DNA from: DAOUBA01 sp034432855
GTDB lineage: Bacteria > Chloroflexota > Anaerolineae > B4-G1
Length of the DNA: 14,161 nucleotides
NCBI GenBank assembly: GCA_034432855.1
Contig: DAOUBA010000007.1
Coordinates: forward strand, 1-14,161
Direction: 5' to 3'
Position numbers and translations under genes: made by a program. This document shows, piece after piece, positions 7,798 through 13,947 of the stretch. Positions within the stretch are counted from its first letter, which is position 1. Every line of letters begins with the position of its first letter. Below the pieces are notes generated by a model. The model saw only the letters and a program-made list of their open reading frames with translations. It made no database searches and was not told the origin of the DNA.

Positions 7798-8685
7798 TTA
7801 CGGCTGGCGTGTTTCTTCAACCTGCTCACCCTCTGCCGGTCGCGGCGACAGCACGATGCGCCAGGAGCCTGGCACCAGCTGTTCCCCTTCCTCCTGCGCA
7901 GGGCAGGGCTCGACCAATAGGCCGCTAACCAGCGGCACGCCTAACGCGCTGGTGCTGAGGTCGTAACTGACGCCCGACTCGACGCTGAAATCGGCGTATC
8001 CCTTCCCCTTCTGGGGCTTGAGGCCGGTCACAGCGCGATCGGCACCGCCGGGCCACGTCAACCAGACTTCGATGCCGGCCAGCTCGTTGCCGTCCTCATC
8101 CTGCACCACGACCTCGATGTGCGGCGGCGTCCCCGGCCTGCAGATTTGCTCCTGCCCGACCAGGCGGAACGCGGGAAGTGGCGGCGGCGTGGGGGTCGGC
8201 GTCGAGGTCGGAACGGCGGTGGGGAGCGAAGGCGTGGGAACGGCGGGGGTGTGCGTCGGCAAGCCTTCCTCCAGGGAGTGCGGGGCCGGCGTCTGGGTGG
8301 GAACAGCCATCGGCGCTTGTGTTTGCAGATAGGCCGACATCGCCGGGGTGTGCACGTCCAGCGCTTTGGCCAATACAGAGAGTGCACGTAGCGTAGCGGC
8401 GGGTCGGCCGGCAGCGGCATATTCTTCGATCAGCGCCTGCATCGCGCCGGCCACGTCCGTGCGTGCAATCCCGGCCAGCCGAGCCTGCGCTCGCCCCATG
8501 TCCTCTTCGGCCACGTAGGAAAGCGCTGCCATGCGCACCCAGTCCCAGCGATAGTCAGTACGCAAGAGCGCCGGGTAAGTGTTGGTAATCTGGACAGGCT
8601 CGATGACCCACGTATACGTCAGGCCTAGCGCTAGCCCGATCGCCAGCCCAAGTAGCAGGGGCACCCAACGCGCAAGGCGTCTCAT
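7798..8685 (-). CDS. Membrane-anchored protein with helical region, Thr/Pro linker and C-terminal beta-rich domain
   Basis: I do not recognise a named family. The 295-aa product has an Arg-rich N-terminus and one membrane segment (about 8-28). A helical region (about 30-122) follows, clearly homologous to the neighbouring 124-aa protein: both have PV..TNT.PA.LR.DY near the start and TP....YL at the end. A Thr/Pro linker (about 124-172) leads to a beta-rich domain (about 173-283) containing EVVVQDEDGNELAGIEVWLTW-type strands, reminiscent of Ig-like or carboxypeptidase-regulatory-like folds. C182 and C261 could form a disulfide. The start is well supported: GGAGG lies 7 nt before the ATG, and the ATG overlaps the upstream TGA (ATGA), so the pair is translationally coupled. 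An extracytoplasmic location is inferred. No catalytic motif was seen. Confidence 0.85.
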   Translation of the reverse strand: MRRLARWVPLLLGLAIGLALGLTYTWVIEPVQITNTYPALLRTDYRWDWVRMAALSYVAEEDMGRAQARLAGIARTDVAGAMQALIEEYAAAGRPAATLRALSVLAKALDVHTPAMSAYLQTQAPMAVPTQTPAPHSLEEGLPTHTPAVPTPSLPTAVPTSTPTPTPPPLPAFRLVGQEQICRPGTPPHIEVVVQDEDGNELAGIEVWLTWPGGADRAVTGLKPQKGKGYADFSVESGVSYDLSTSALGVPLVSGLLVEPCPAQEEGEQLVPGSWRIVLSPRPAEGEQVEETRQP

Positions 8686-9056
8686 GGCTGCTCCTCCAGG
8701 TATGGGACCAACCGCGGGGTGATCGCCCGGAATGCCCAGGCCAGACGTACCAGGCGGGTGATGTCGGCACGGCTGCCGCCCACGGCAACGAGCCGCTCTG
8801 CCAATTCGATCAGCGGAGCGGTAGGATTCTGGGGATCGAGTAGCGCCAATCGCTCACGGGCGCGCTCCAGGTCGCCGTCTACTTCGTACGCGGTGGCGAC
8901 CATCACGATATAGTCGTCGTGGTAATCCTGGCGTAGCACGGCTGGCGCAGTGTTGGTATACTCCACCGGCCACCACCACCAGCCGGTGGCGACCCCCAGT
9001 CCCAGTCCCAGTCCCAGACCTACTACGATCTGGACAAGCCACCTGCGCACACTCAT
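8682..9056 (-). CDS. Small membrane-anchored protein, paralogue of its downstream neighbour
   Basis: I do not recognise a named family. The product is 124 aa with RR then one Gly/Leu-rich membrane segment (about 8-29) ending in an unusual run of four Trp, then an all-helical region (about 33-120). That region aligns along its whole length with residues 30-120 of the 295-aa neighbour, including TNT.PA.LR.DY and the ERARERLALL / GRAQARLAGI helix. The ATG at 9056 was chosen because GGAGG lies 11 nt upstream. The same frame stays open upstream to 9257, but only by reading through the tRNA gene, so the longer version is rejected. The gene starts just after the tRNA terminator and no separate promoter is obvious. 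A helical-repeat scaffold is possible but unproven. Confidence 0.82.
   Translation of the reverse strand: MSVRRWLVQIVVGLGLGLGLGVATGWWWWPVEYTNTAPAVLRQDYHDDYIVMVATAYEVDGDLERARERLALLDPQNPTAPLIELAERLVAVGGSRADITRLVRLAWAFRAITPRLVPYLEEQP
8993..9015 (-). other. Potential G-quadruplex motif / hexamer repeat early in the 124-aa gene
   Basis: The minus (coding) strand has four G-tracts of 3, 3, 3 and 5 G separated by ACT, formed by tandem GGGACT hexamers that encode the Gly-Leu repeat of the membrane segment. This fits the G3-N1-7 quadruplex pattern and lies about 40-65 nt after the start codon. It may simply be codon bias for the GLGLGL membrane segment. Confidence 0.4.
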
Positions 9057-9075
9057 GCTACCCAAGACCTCCTGC

Positions 9076-9120
9076 AAAAAAGCGGCGTTCCAGAGCGTAT
9101 ATGCCACCCGTGGACGCCGC
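9076..9120 (-). terminator. Intrinsic terminator downstream of tRNA-Leu
   Basis: On the minus strand GCGGCGT (9120-9114) pairs perfectly with ACGCCGC (9088-9082) across a 25-nt loop, and TTTTTT (9081-9076) follows directly. It lies 17 nt after the tRNA 3' end. The ribosome site of the next gene begins about 5 nt after the T-tract, so readthrough would express the paralogue pair. The long loop makes it weaker than a compact hairpin. Confidence 0.6.
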
Positions 9121-9136
9121 AGCTTGTCTTGCCAGG

Positions 9137-9219
9137 TGCCGAAGGTGGGAATCGAACCCACATGGGCCAAGCCCACGCGATTTTGAGTCGCGCGCGTCTG
9201 CCTGTTCCGCCACTTCGGC
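9137..9219 (-). tRNA. tRNA-Leu, anticodon CAA
   Basis: It folds as a class II tRNA. The acceptor stem is GCCGAAG/CTTCGGC, the D-arm GCG..CGC with GG in the loop, and the anticodon stem CGCGA/TCGCG with loop CTCAAAA. That puts CAA at 34-36 (9183-9185), which reads UUG. The long variable arm is TGGGC-TTG-GCCCA and the T-arm is GTGGG-TTCGATT-CCCAC. The discriminator is A at 9137, followed by CCT, so CCA is not fully encoded and needs CCA-adding enzyme. The long variable arm and A73 agree with leucine identity. Confidence 0.97.
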
Positions 9220-9228
9220 TCGAAGGGT

Positions 9229-9257
9229 AGTATACCAGAGAACACGCTTCTGGTCAA
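9229..9257 (-). promoter_or_regulatory. Sigma-70-type promoter of tRNA-Leu
   Basis: On the minus strand TTGACC (9257-9252) and TATACT (9234-9229) are separated by exactly 17 nt, and the -10 is preceded by TGG (an extended -10). The predicted start lies a few bases upstream of the mature tRNA 5' end at 9219. Confidence 0.85.
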
Positions 9258-9316
9258 ACCAGAATTCGCGTGATCGGCGGCGACTGCCCGGCGATGCCCC
9301 CTGCATCACCAGTTTC

Positions 9317-9397
9317 AGATCACAACGGGAATGTAGGAGGGCTCTCCTGAGCCCGAATCGGCGTCTGGAGATGCCTCTTACGCAGGAATTGTGATCT
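9317..9397. repeat. 81-bp palindromic element with two hairpins inside perfect 9-bp inverted ends
   Basis: The ends are AGATCACAA (9317-9325) and TTGTGATCT (9389-9397). Further in, GTAGGAGG (9333-9340) can pair with CCTCTTAC (9374-9381) with one G-T wobble. The centre holds GGGCT-6 nt-AGCCC (9339-9354) and GGCGTCT-gg-AGATGCC (9360-9375, one G-T pair). The overall form is a cloverleaf-like large palindrome with no coding capacity. It lies in the divergent gap between the tRNA and nagB. It resembles the element at 1617-1705 in layout (GTAGG next to the outer repeat, then two hairpins), although the sequences differ. Confidence 0.65.
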
Positions 9398-9488
9398 ATG
9401 GGGTCCCCTACTTCACGCAGTTCTTCGGCAACTGCACCAGAACCGGCTTCAAGAACGTTAAGTCAGCGCAAGCCCTGCAACCGGCAAG

Positions 9489-9517
9489 TTGCCATTTTCA
9501 CGATTTCGTTGTATGTT
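9489..9517 (+). promoter_or_regulatory. nagB: Candidate nagB operon promoter
   Basis: TTGCCA (9489-9494) and TATGTT (9512-9517) are separated by 17 nt, matching consensus at 5/6 and 4/6 positions. The predicted leader would be about 120 nt. The rest of 9398-9645 shows no gene, riboswitch or strong structure that I can support. The nagB frame stays open upstream to 9391, but that part has no recognisable protein features. Confidence 0.35.
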
Positions 9518-9633
9518 ATCCGTACCTCCGCAACGGCTTGGAGACCGACAGGAGTTACATGCTTGACCTTCCAACCGGCGTATCGGCTATGGGGACGGCT
9601 TTTCCAGGCCGTGCGAACAGGCCAGATGCACTT

Positions 9634-9640
9634 AAGGAGT
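9634..9640 (+). promoter_or_regulatory. nagB: Ribosome binding site of nagB
   Basis: AAGGAGT lies 5 nt before the ATG at 9646. It fixes this start over the longer open frame that begins at 9391. Confidence 0.85.
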
Positions 9641-9645
9641 CAACA

Positions 9646-10464
9646 ATGGATGTATTGATTCGCAGCACCTACGAAGAAATGAGCCGCTGCGCGGCCAACA
9701 TCATCGCGGCGCTGGTGCGCGAAAAGCCCAACGCTGTGCTGGGTCTGGCGACCGGCGCGACCCCCATCGGAACGTACCGTGAACTGGTGCGCATGCACCG
9801 CGAAGAGGGACTCGATTTCTCGCGCGTGACCACCTTCAACCTGGACGAGTACCTCGGAATCGGGATGGACCTCTCCAGGCCCTACGAGCAGGATCAGAGT
9901 TACGCGCGCTTTATGTGGGAGGAACTGTTCCGCGACATCGAAATCCCGCCGGAGCAGACCCATGTCCCGGACGGGTTGGCTCAAGACCCGGAGGCGTTCT
10001 GCGCCTGGTACGAGGAGGCGATCCGGCAGGCCGGCGGGATTGACCTGCAATTGCTGGGCATCGGCAGAGACGGCCACTGGGGGTTCAACGAGCCGGGCAC
10101 CTCGCTGGCCTCGCGCACGCACGTGACGGCGTTGACGCAGCAGACGCTGGACGACAACTGGGAAATGTTCTACAGCAAGGCAGGCGGCAGGCTGGAGGAC
10201 ATGCCGCACTTTGCGATCACGATGGGCATCGGCACCATTCTCGAAGCGCGCCACGTGCTGATGATCGCCTCCGGCAGTAAAAAGGCCGAGATCGTGGCGC
10301 AGGCGCTGGAGGGGCCGGTCACATCGCAGGTGACCGCCTCCGCGATCCAGTTGCACCCCGGGCGCGCGACGGTGGTGCTCGACGAGGCCGCCGCGTCCAA
10401 ACTGGCGCTCGCCGATCACTACCGGCACGTCGAGCGCCTCAAGGCGCAGTATCACATCCGTTGA
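9646..10464 (+). CDS. nagB: Glucosamine-6-phosphate deaminase (NagB)
   Basis: The enzyme converts glucosamine 6-phosphate to fructose 6-phosphate and ammonia in the cytosol, linking amino-sugar use to glycolysis. The 272-aa product is the usual size. Family motifs are LGLATGATPIGTY (32-44), FNLDEYLG (64-71, with Asp67) and LGIGRDGHWGFNEP (137-150, with Asp142, His144 and Glu149 matching the catalytic Asp141/His143/Glu148 of the E. coli enzyme). SLASRT (153-158) and GSKKAE (210-215) follow, the latter in the phosphate-binding region. The start is set by a strong ribosome site. It is the first gene of a tight operon: its TGA overlaps the TTG start of the next gene. No nagA or transport gene is visible in the window. 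Wider isomerase/deaminase-family relatives exist, but the catalytic set favours true NagB. Confidence 0.95.
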   Translation: MDVLIRSTYEEMSRCAANIIAALVREKPNAVLGLATGATPIGTYRELVRMHREEGLDFSRVTTFNLDEYLGIGMDLSRPYEQDQSYARFMWEELFRDIEIPPEQTHVPDGLAQDPEAFCAWYEEAIRQAGGIDLQLLGIGRDGHWGFNEPGTSLASRTHVTALTQQTLDDNWEMFYSKAGGRLEDMPHFAITMGIGTILEARHVLMIASGSKKAEIVAQALEGPVTSQVTASAIQLHPGRATVVLDEAAASKLALADHYRHVERLKAQYHIR

Positions 10465-11372
10465 ACCTGGTCTTGGACATCAGCGAGTTCCTGGCGACAC
10501 ACGGCCCGTGCACCGGCGCCGAGTTGCTGGCCCTGACAGGCTGGGAAGTCTTTACGCTGTGGAAAGCGTGCCGCACGCAGCCCGGCATCATTATGCAGCG
10601 CGTCGGGCGGCGCTTCCTGCGCCTCGATAAGGAGGTGGCAGGCTATGCACGTCTCTCCCCCTCCATCCGGCGCGAGTTTCTCACCTACACCGTTGTCGGG
10701 CGGGCAGAGCAGGAAGAGCAGACCGCCGCGCGCGGCCTGGAGTTGCAGCGCGAGTTCGTGCGCATCAGCCAGTACAAGCGCCAGGTGGCCCACGACGCTG
10801 TCCGGCGCGTCGTCGAGTCCAGCCCCAGCCGGGAGCGGCTTATGACGCACGTGTGCGCCATGATCGCCGGCGACGTGGTGTACGGTATGGCCCACACCGT
10901 CGAGCGGCCCGAGCCGAGCACCGGGCGGCTCGTGCGCGGTTCTGACCTCGACATCGTGATCGTCGCCGATGAGGAGGCGACGCCGGAAGAGCATGAAGCG
11001 CTCGACTCGGCATTGCACCGCGAAAAGTGGCACATGCTGGCGCTGCCCGAATTGCGCGAGGAACTGGATTACATCGTCAAGGACATTGCCAAAGTCATGG
11101 CCCAGTTGCAATTCGACGATTTCCGGCACAAGGTCGCATGCAAGATCCTGCACGAGGGCGAATTCCTCTATGGCAGCGCGGAACTCTGCGTCCGCCTCAA
11201 GCGACTCGTCAGCGAGTTTGGCATCCCACAGCGTCTCGCGCACCTGGAAGCACAGGCCATACAGCAGCGCGAGGTCGCCGAAACGCAGTTGGCCGAATGT
11301 CCGGAGATGGAACACGACCCGACCTGGCAACACCTTTTCTTCACCAGTGAGGAACGAGAAGAAATCTACTGA
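10461..11372 (+). CDS. Nucleotidyltransferase-fold protein with N-terminal winged-helix-like region
   Basis: The product is 303 aa. Residues 1-80 look like a winged helix (predicted helices around ISEFLATHGP, TGAELLALTG and FTLWKACRTQ, then a basic RVGRRFLRLD wing). A helical spacer (about 81-132) leads to a core resembling the MNT/pol-beta nucleotidyltransferase fold: VVYG (139-142), SDLDIVIV (161-168) with metal-binding candidates Asp162 and Asp164, and LDYIV (202-206) with Asp203 as candidate third carboxylate. The usual Gly-Ser is Gly142-Met143, and the distance to the Asp pair is about 20 residues, longer than usual. A helical C-terminus follows. The TTG start overlaps the nagB stop (TTGA), which implies coupling; no separate ribosome site was seen. 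Substrate and partner are unknown. Modification of a neighbour enzyme, regulation, or a degenerate non-catalytic role are all possible. Confidence 0.82.
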   Translation: MNLVLDISEFLATHGPCTGAELLALTGWEVFTLWKACRTQPGIIMQRVGRRFLRLDKEVAGYARLSPSIRREFLTYTVVGRAEQEEQTAARGLELQREFVRISQYKRQVAHDAVRRVVESSPSRERLMTHVCAMIAGDVVYGMAHTVERPEPSTGRLVRGSDLDIVIVADEEATPEEHEALDSALHREKWHMLALPELREELDYIVKDIAKVMAQLQFDDFRHKVACKILHEGEFLYGSAELCVRLKRLVSEFGIPQRLAHLEAQAIQQREVAETQLAECPEMEHDPTWQHLFFTSEEREEIY

Positions 11373-11388
11373 GAAGGGATCGGGATAA

Positions 11389-13947
11389 ATGAGCGAGGCG
11401 GAACTGAAGCAAGTGGAGATATGGCTCAACCAGGACTGCCTGGAGCAGGCGCGCCTGGGCGTGATGGCTGTGCGGCTGTTGAGTGCGCTGGCCGAGGCCG
11501 AGACGCCCGAAGAAGCATCCCCGCCGCTGCGTCTGGCCCACCAGTTCCTCGACCTGACCGAACGGGAACTGACGCGTGGGTTGGAGTGGCCCGACGGCGA
11601 CCTGGCGAAACTGTTCAGCACCCTGCTGACCATCCTGGCCGAGGCCGGTCAGTACCGCCACGAAGGTTACGTCGGCGATCCCGCACGCCGTAAGGTGATT
11701 GACGAACAACTCTTGCCGCCGCTGGCCGAACTGCGCGAGCGCACTGTGGCCGTTGCCAAACAATTCCTGCGCCAGCCACTGTTCGCCTCACTGACCGAGG
11801 ACATCGAGACGGAGATCTTGCCGCTCCTGGAGAGCATGGGTGACACATCCGGCGAGAACTCGCCACTGGCGCGCGACCGCTATATGCCCTTCCGCGTCAT
11901 CCAGGCCGGCAATATCGCCGAACGGCTCTATGGCTTCCGGCTGCGCACCGGCGACTCACGGCTGGTAGGTGGACGCGACCGGCCAGGGCTGTTGCAGGAG
12001 ATGTACGAACGCAAGTACATCCGCTTTGGCACCTCGGGGGTGCGCGGACGTTGGGGCGTGGACTTTACCGAGGCCAGCGCCAGGCGCGTCGCCCAGGCTA
12101 TCTGTGACTTCCTCAAGGCCGAAAACGTCCCCGCCTATGCGGGCGCCGAAGACCTGGCGGGCAAACGGATCGTCATCGGCTACGACAGCCGCAAGAACGC
12201 GCGCACGGTTTCCGAGTGGGTTGCCCAGGTCTGCCTGGCTAACGGCTTTACAGTGGATCTCGCCAGCCGCGACCTGCCTACGCCCGCATTGGTCTATTAC
12301 CTCACCGACTATTTGCCCCCGGACGAGGTTGCCGGCCTGATCAATTGCACGGCCAGTCACAACCCGCCAGAGTGGCAGGGCATCAAGTTCAACCCGCGCC
12401 AGGGCTTTCCCGCGCCCACCAACACCACCGACTATATCGCGGCCCGCGTCAATCAGCTGCAACTCCTCGACCAACAAGCTGCAGTGGCCGATCTCGCCGA
12501 AGCCGAGGCACGCGGACTGTTGCGCGAGTTCGACCCCATCGTCCATTACACCCAATGGGTGCTGGAGAGCGGCAAGGGCAATGCGCGCATCCCGATTGAT
12601 GTCGAGCGCATCCGCCGCTACTTTGCGGACAAACTGGTCATCATAGACGAGATGTATGGCGCGAGCCGTGGCTATCTGCCCCGACTCCTCGGCGAGATCG
12701 GTGTGCGCCACCGCGTCATCCACGCCGAGCGCGATCCCACCCTGCCGGGGTTGGACTATGCCAATCCCGAGGAGCCGTTCAACCAGGCGCTGAAAGACGC
12801 AGTGAGGGAATCCGGCGCCGTGCTCGGCCTGGGGATGGATACCGACGCCGACCGCTTTGGCGTGGTGGATCAGGGTGGGGTCTACTTCCGCCCCAATCAG
12901 GTCTTGCCGATGTTACTCCGCTACCTGGGCGTGGACCGCGGGTTGACCGGGCGCGTGATTGCCACCCAGACCGGCTCACCGCTCCTGGAACGGCTCGCGG
13001 CGCTGATCCCCGGTAACGACGAAAACAAGCCGGAACACGACGTGGTGCCGGCCTACGTGGGGCATCCCTTCTATCACCGCCGGGTCGGCGAGCGGGAAGA
13101 CCGCGTCTTTGAGCACACGTTTATGGTGCCGGTGGGCATCAAGTACATCGAGGAACAACGGCGCACCGATCGGCGCTATCGCACGCTCAAAGAACTGCCG
13201 CCGAACTGGCGCGACACGATCCTCATCGGTGGCGAGGAAAGTTCGGGACTGACCACGCGCGGTCACGTGACCGATAAGGACGGCATCTGGGCCAACCTGT
13301 TGATTATGGATATGGTCGCTTACTATGGCAAGTCGGTCGCCGAGATATGGGAAGAGACGACGCAGGTGGCGGGCCTCAAGACTTATGGGGGTCTGGAACA
13401 CGAAGGCTCCAACACAGGCCGCAGGGATGTGGATGCCGTGCTGGAGGCCAAAGAGGCGCTCATCAACGACTTCCTGGATCGTTTTGAGGGCAAGGTTGCC
13501 GGTGAGGCGACGTTCGAGGGCCTGCAAGTGATCTATGCCGGTGGCATCCGCTACGATTACGTCGAACTGCAATTGCGGGATGCTCAAGGCGGCACTGAGC
13601 ATCATCTGCGCCTGCGCGCCTCCGGCACAGAGCCGATCAACCGCATCTACGTGGAGAGCAGCGATCCCGAGATCGCGCGGAAGTTGATGGAGGCCGGGCT
13701 CAAGCGGCTGGAGGAACTCTCCGCCGCTGAGATTCGCGCCGCCCACTCGGAGTGGCGGCTGGCCGAGATTCTCTCGGCGACGCGCTGCTCGCCCGAACTC
13801 GTGCAGGTTGTGCGCGAGACGGTCGCCGCGCACGCCGGTTGGAGTTGCGAAGGCGTCGTCGCCAGGCTGGAGCGCATGCTGCCCGCGGTCGAAAAGCGCG
13901 TGCAGGGCGTGATCCGCACGTGGATCGAGGGGCTGTGTCAGACATGA
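11389..13947 (+). CDS. Phosphoglucomutase/phosphomannomutase-family enzyme with long N- and C-terminal extensions
   Basis: Alpha-D-phosphohexomutases interconvert hexose 1- and 6-phosphates. All four family signatures are present: FGTSGVRG (213-220) and the phosphoserine loop TASHNPP (321-327, Ser323) in domain 1, the Mg site GMDTDADR (482-489, Asp484/486/488), the sugar loop GGEESSG (614-620), and phosphate-binding RASGTEP (743-749). At 852 aa it is far longer than the usual 450-580. About 210 mainly helical residues precede the catalytic core and about 75 helical residues follow domain 4; I recognise neither. It starts 16 nt after the nucleotidyltransferase gene, with a purine-rich AAGGGAT upstream. 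Substrate (glucose, mannose or glucosamine phosphate) cannot be read from sequence; next to nagB, glucosamine phosphate is tempting but unproven. Confidence 0.93.
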   Translation: MSEAELKQVEIWLNQDCLEQARLGVMAVRLLSALAEAETPEEASPPLRLAHQFLDLTERELTRGLEWPDGDLAKLFSTLLTILAEAGQYRHEGYVGDPARRKVIDEQLLPPLAELRERTVAVAKQFLRQPLFASLTEDIETEILPLLESMGDTSGENSPLARDRYMPFRVIQAGNIAERLYGFRLRTGDSRLVGGRDRPGLLQEMYERKYIRFGTSGVRGRWGVDFTEASARRVAQAICDFLKAENVPAYAGAEDLAGKRIVIGYDSRKNARTVSEWVAQVCLANGFTVDLASRDLPTPALVYYLTDYLPPDEVAGLINCTASHNPPEWQGIKFNPRQGFPAPTNTTDYIAARVNQLQLLDQQAAVADLAEAEARGLLREFDPIVHYTQWVLESGKGNARIPIDVERIRRYFADKLVIIDEMYGASRGYLPRLLGEIGVRHRVIHAERDPTLPGLDYANPEEPFNQALKDAVRESGAVLGLGMDTDADRFGVVDQGGVYFRPNQVLPMLLRYLGVDRGLTGRVIATQTGSPLLERLAALIPGNDENKPEHDVVPAYVGHPFYHRRVGEREDRVFEHTFMVPVGIKYIEEQRRTDRRYRTLKELPPNWRDTILIGGEESSGLTTRGHVTDKDGIWANLLIMDMVAYYGKSVAEIWEETTQVAGLKTYGGLEHEGSNTGRRDVDAVLEAKEALINDFLDRFEGKVAGEATFEGLQVIYAGGIRYDYVELQLRDAQGGTEHHLRLRASGTEPINRIYVESSDPEIARKLMEAGLKRLEELSAAEIRAAHSEWRLAEILSATRCSPELVQVVRETVAAHAGWSCEGVVARLERMLPAVEKRVQGVIRTWIEGLCQT

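Noticed and set aside
8953..8962. TTGGTATACT on the plus strand, resembling an extended -10 box
   Set aside because: It lies inside the 124-aa gene (minus strand) where it encodes the conserved YTNT segment, and no plus-strand gene follows.
9057..9257. N-terminal extension of the 124-aa protein
   Set aside because: The open frame reads through the tRNA-Leu gene and its terminator; the ATG at 9056 has a GGAGG site and a proper signal anchor.
9391..9645. N-terminal extension of NagB
   Set aside because: The frame is open but has no family similarity, while AAGGAGT lies just before the ATG at 9646, which gives the normal NagB length.
9640..10455. Minus-strand open frame of about 271 codons opposite nagB
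   Set aside because: Antisense shadow of a gene with complete catalytic motifs.
10452..11633. Long minus-strand open frame of about 393 codons opposite the nucleotidyltransferase gene
   Set aside because: It is an antisense shadow caused by high GC; no motifs, and it opposes two genes with clear motifs and coupled starts.
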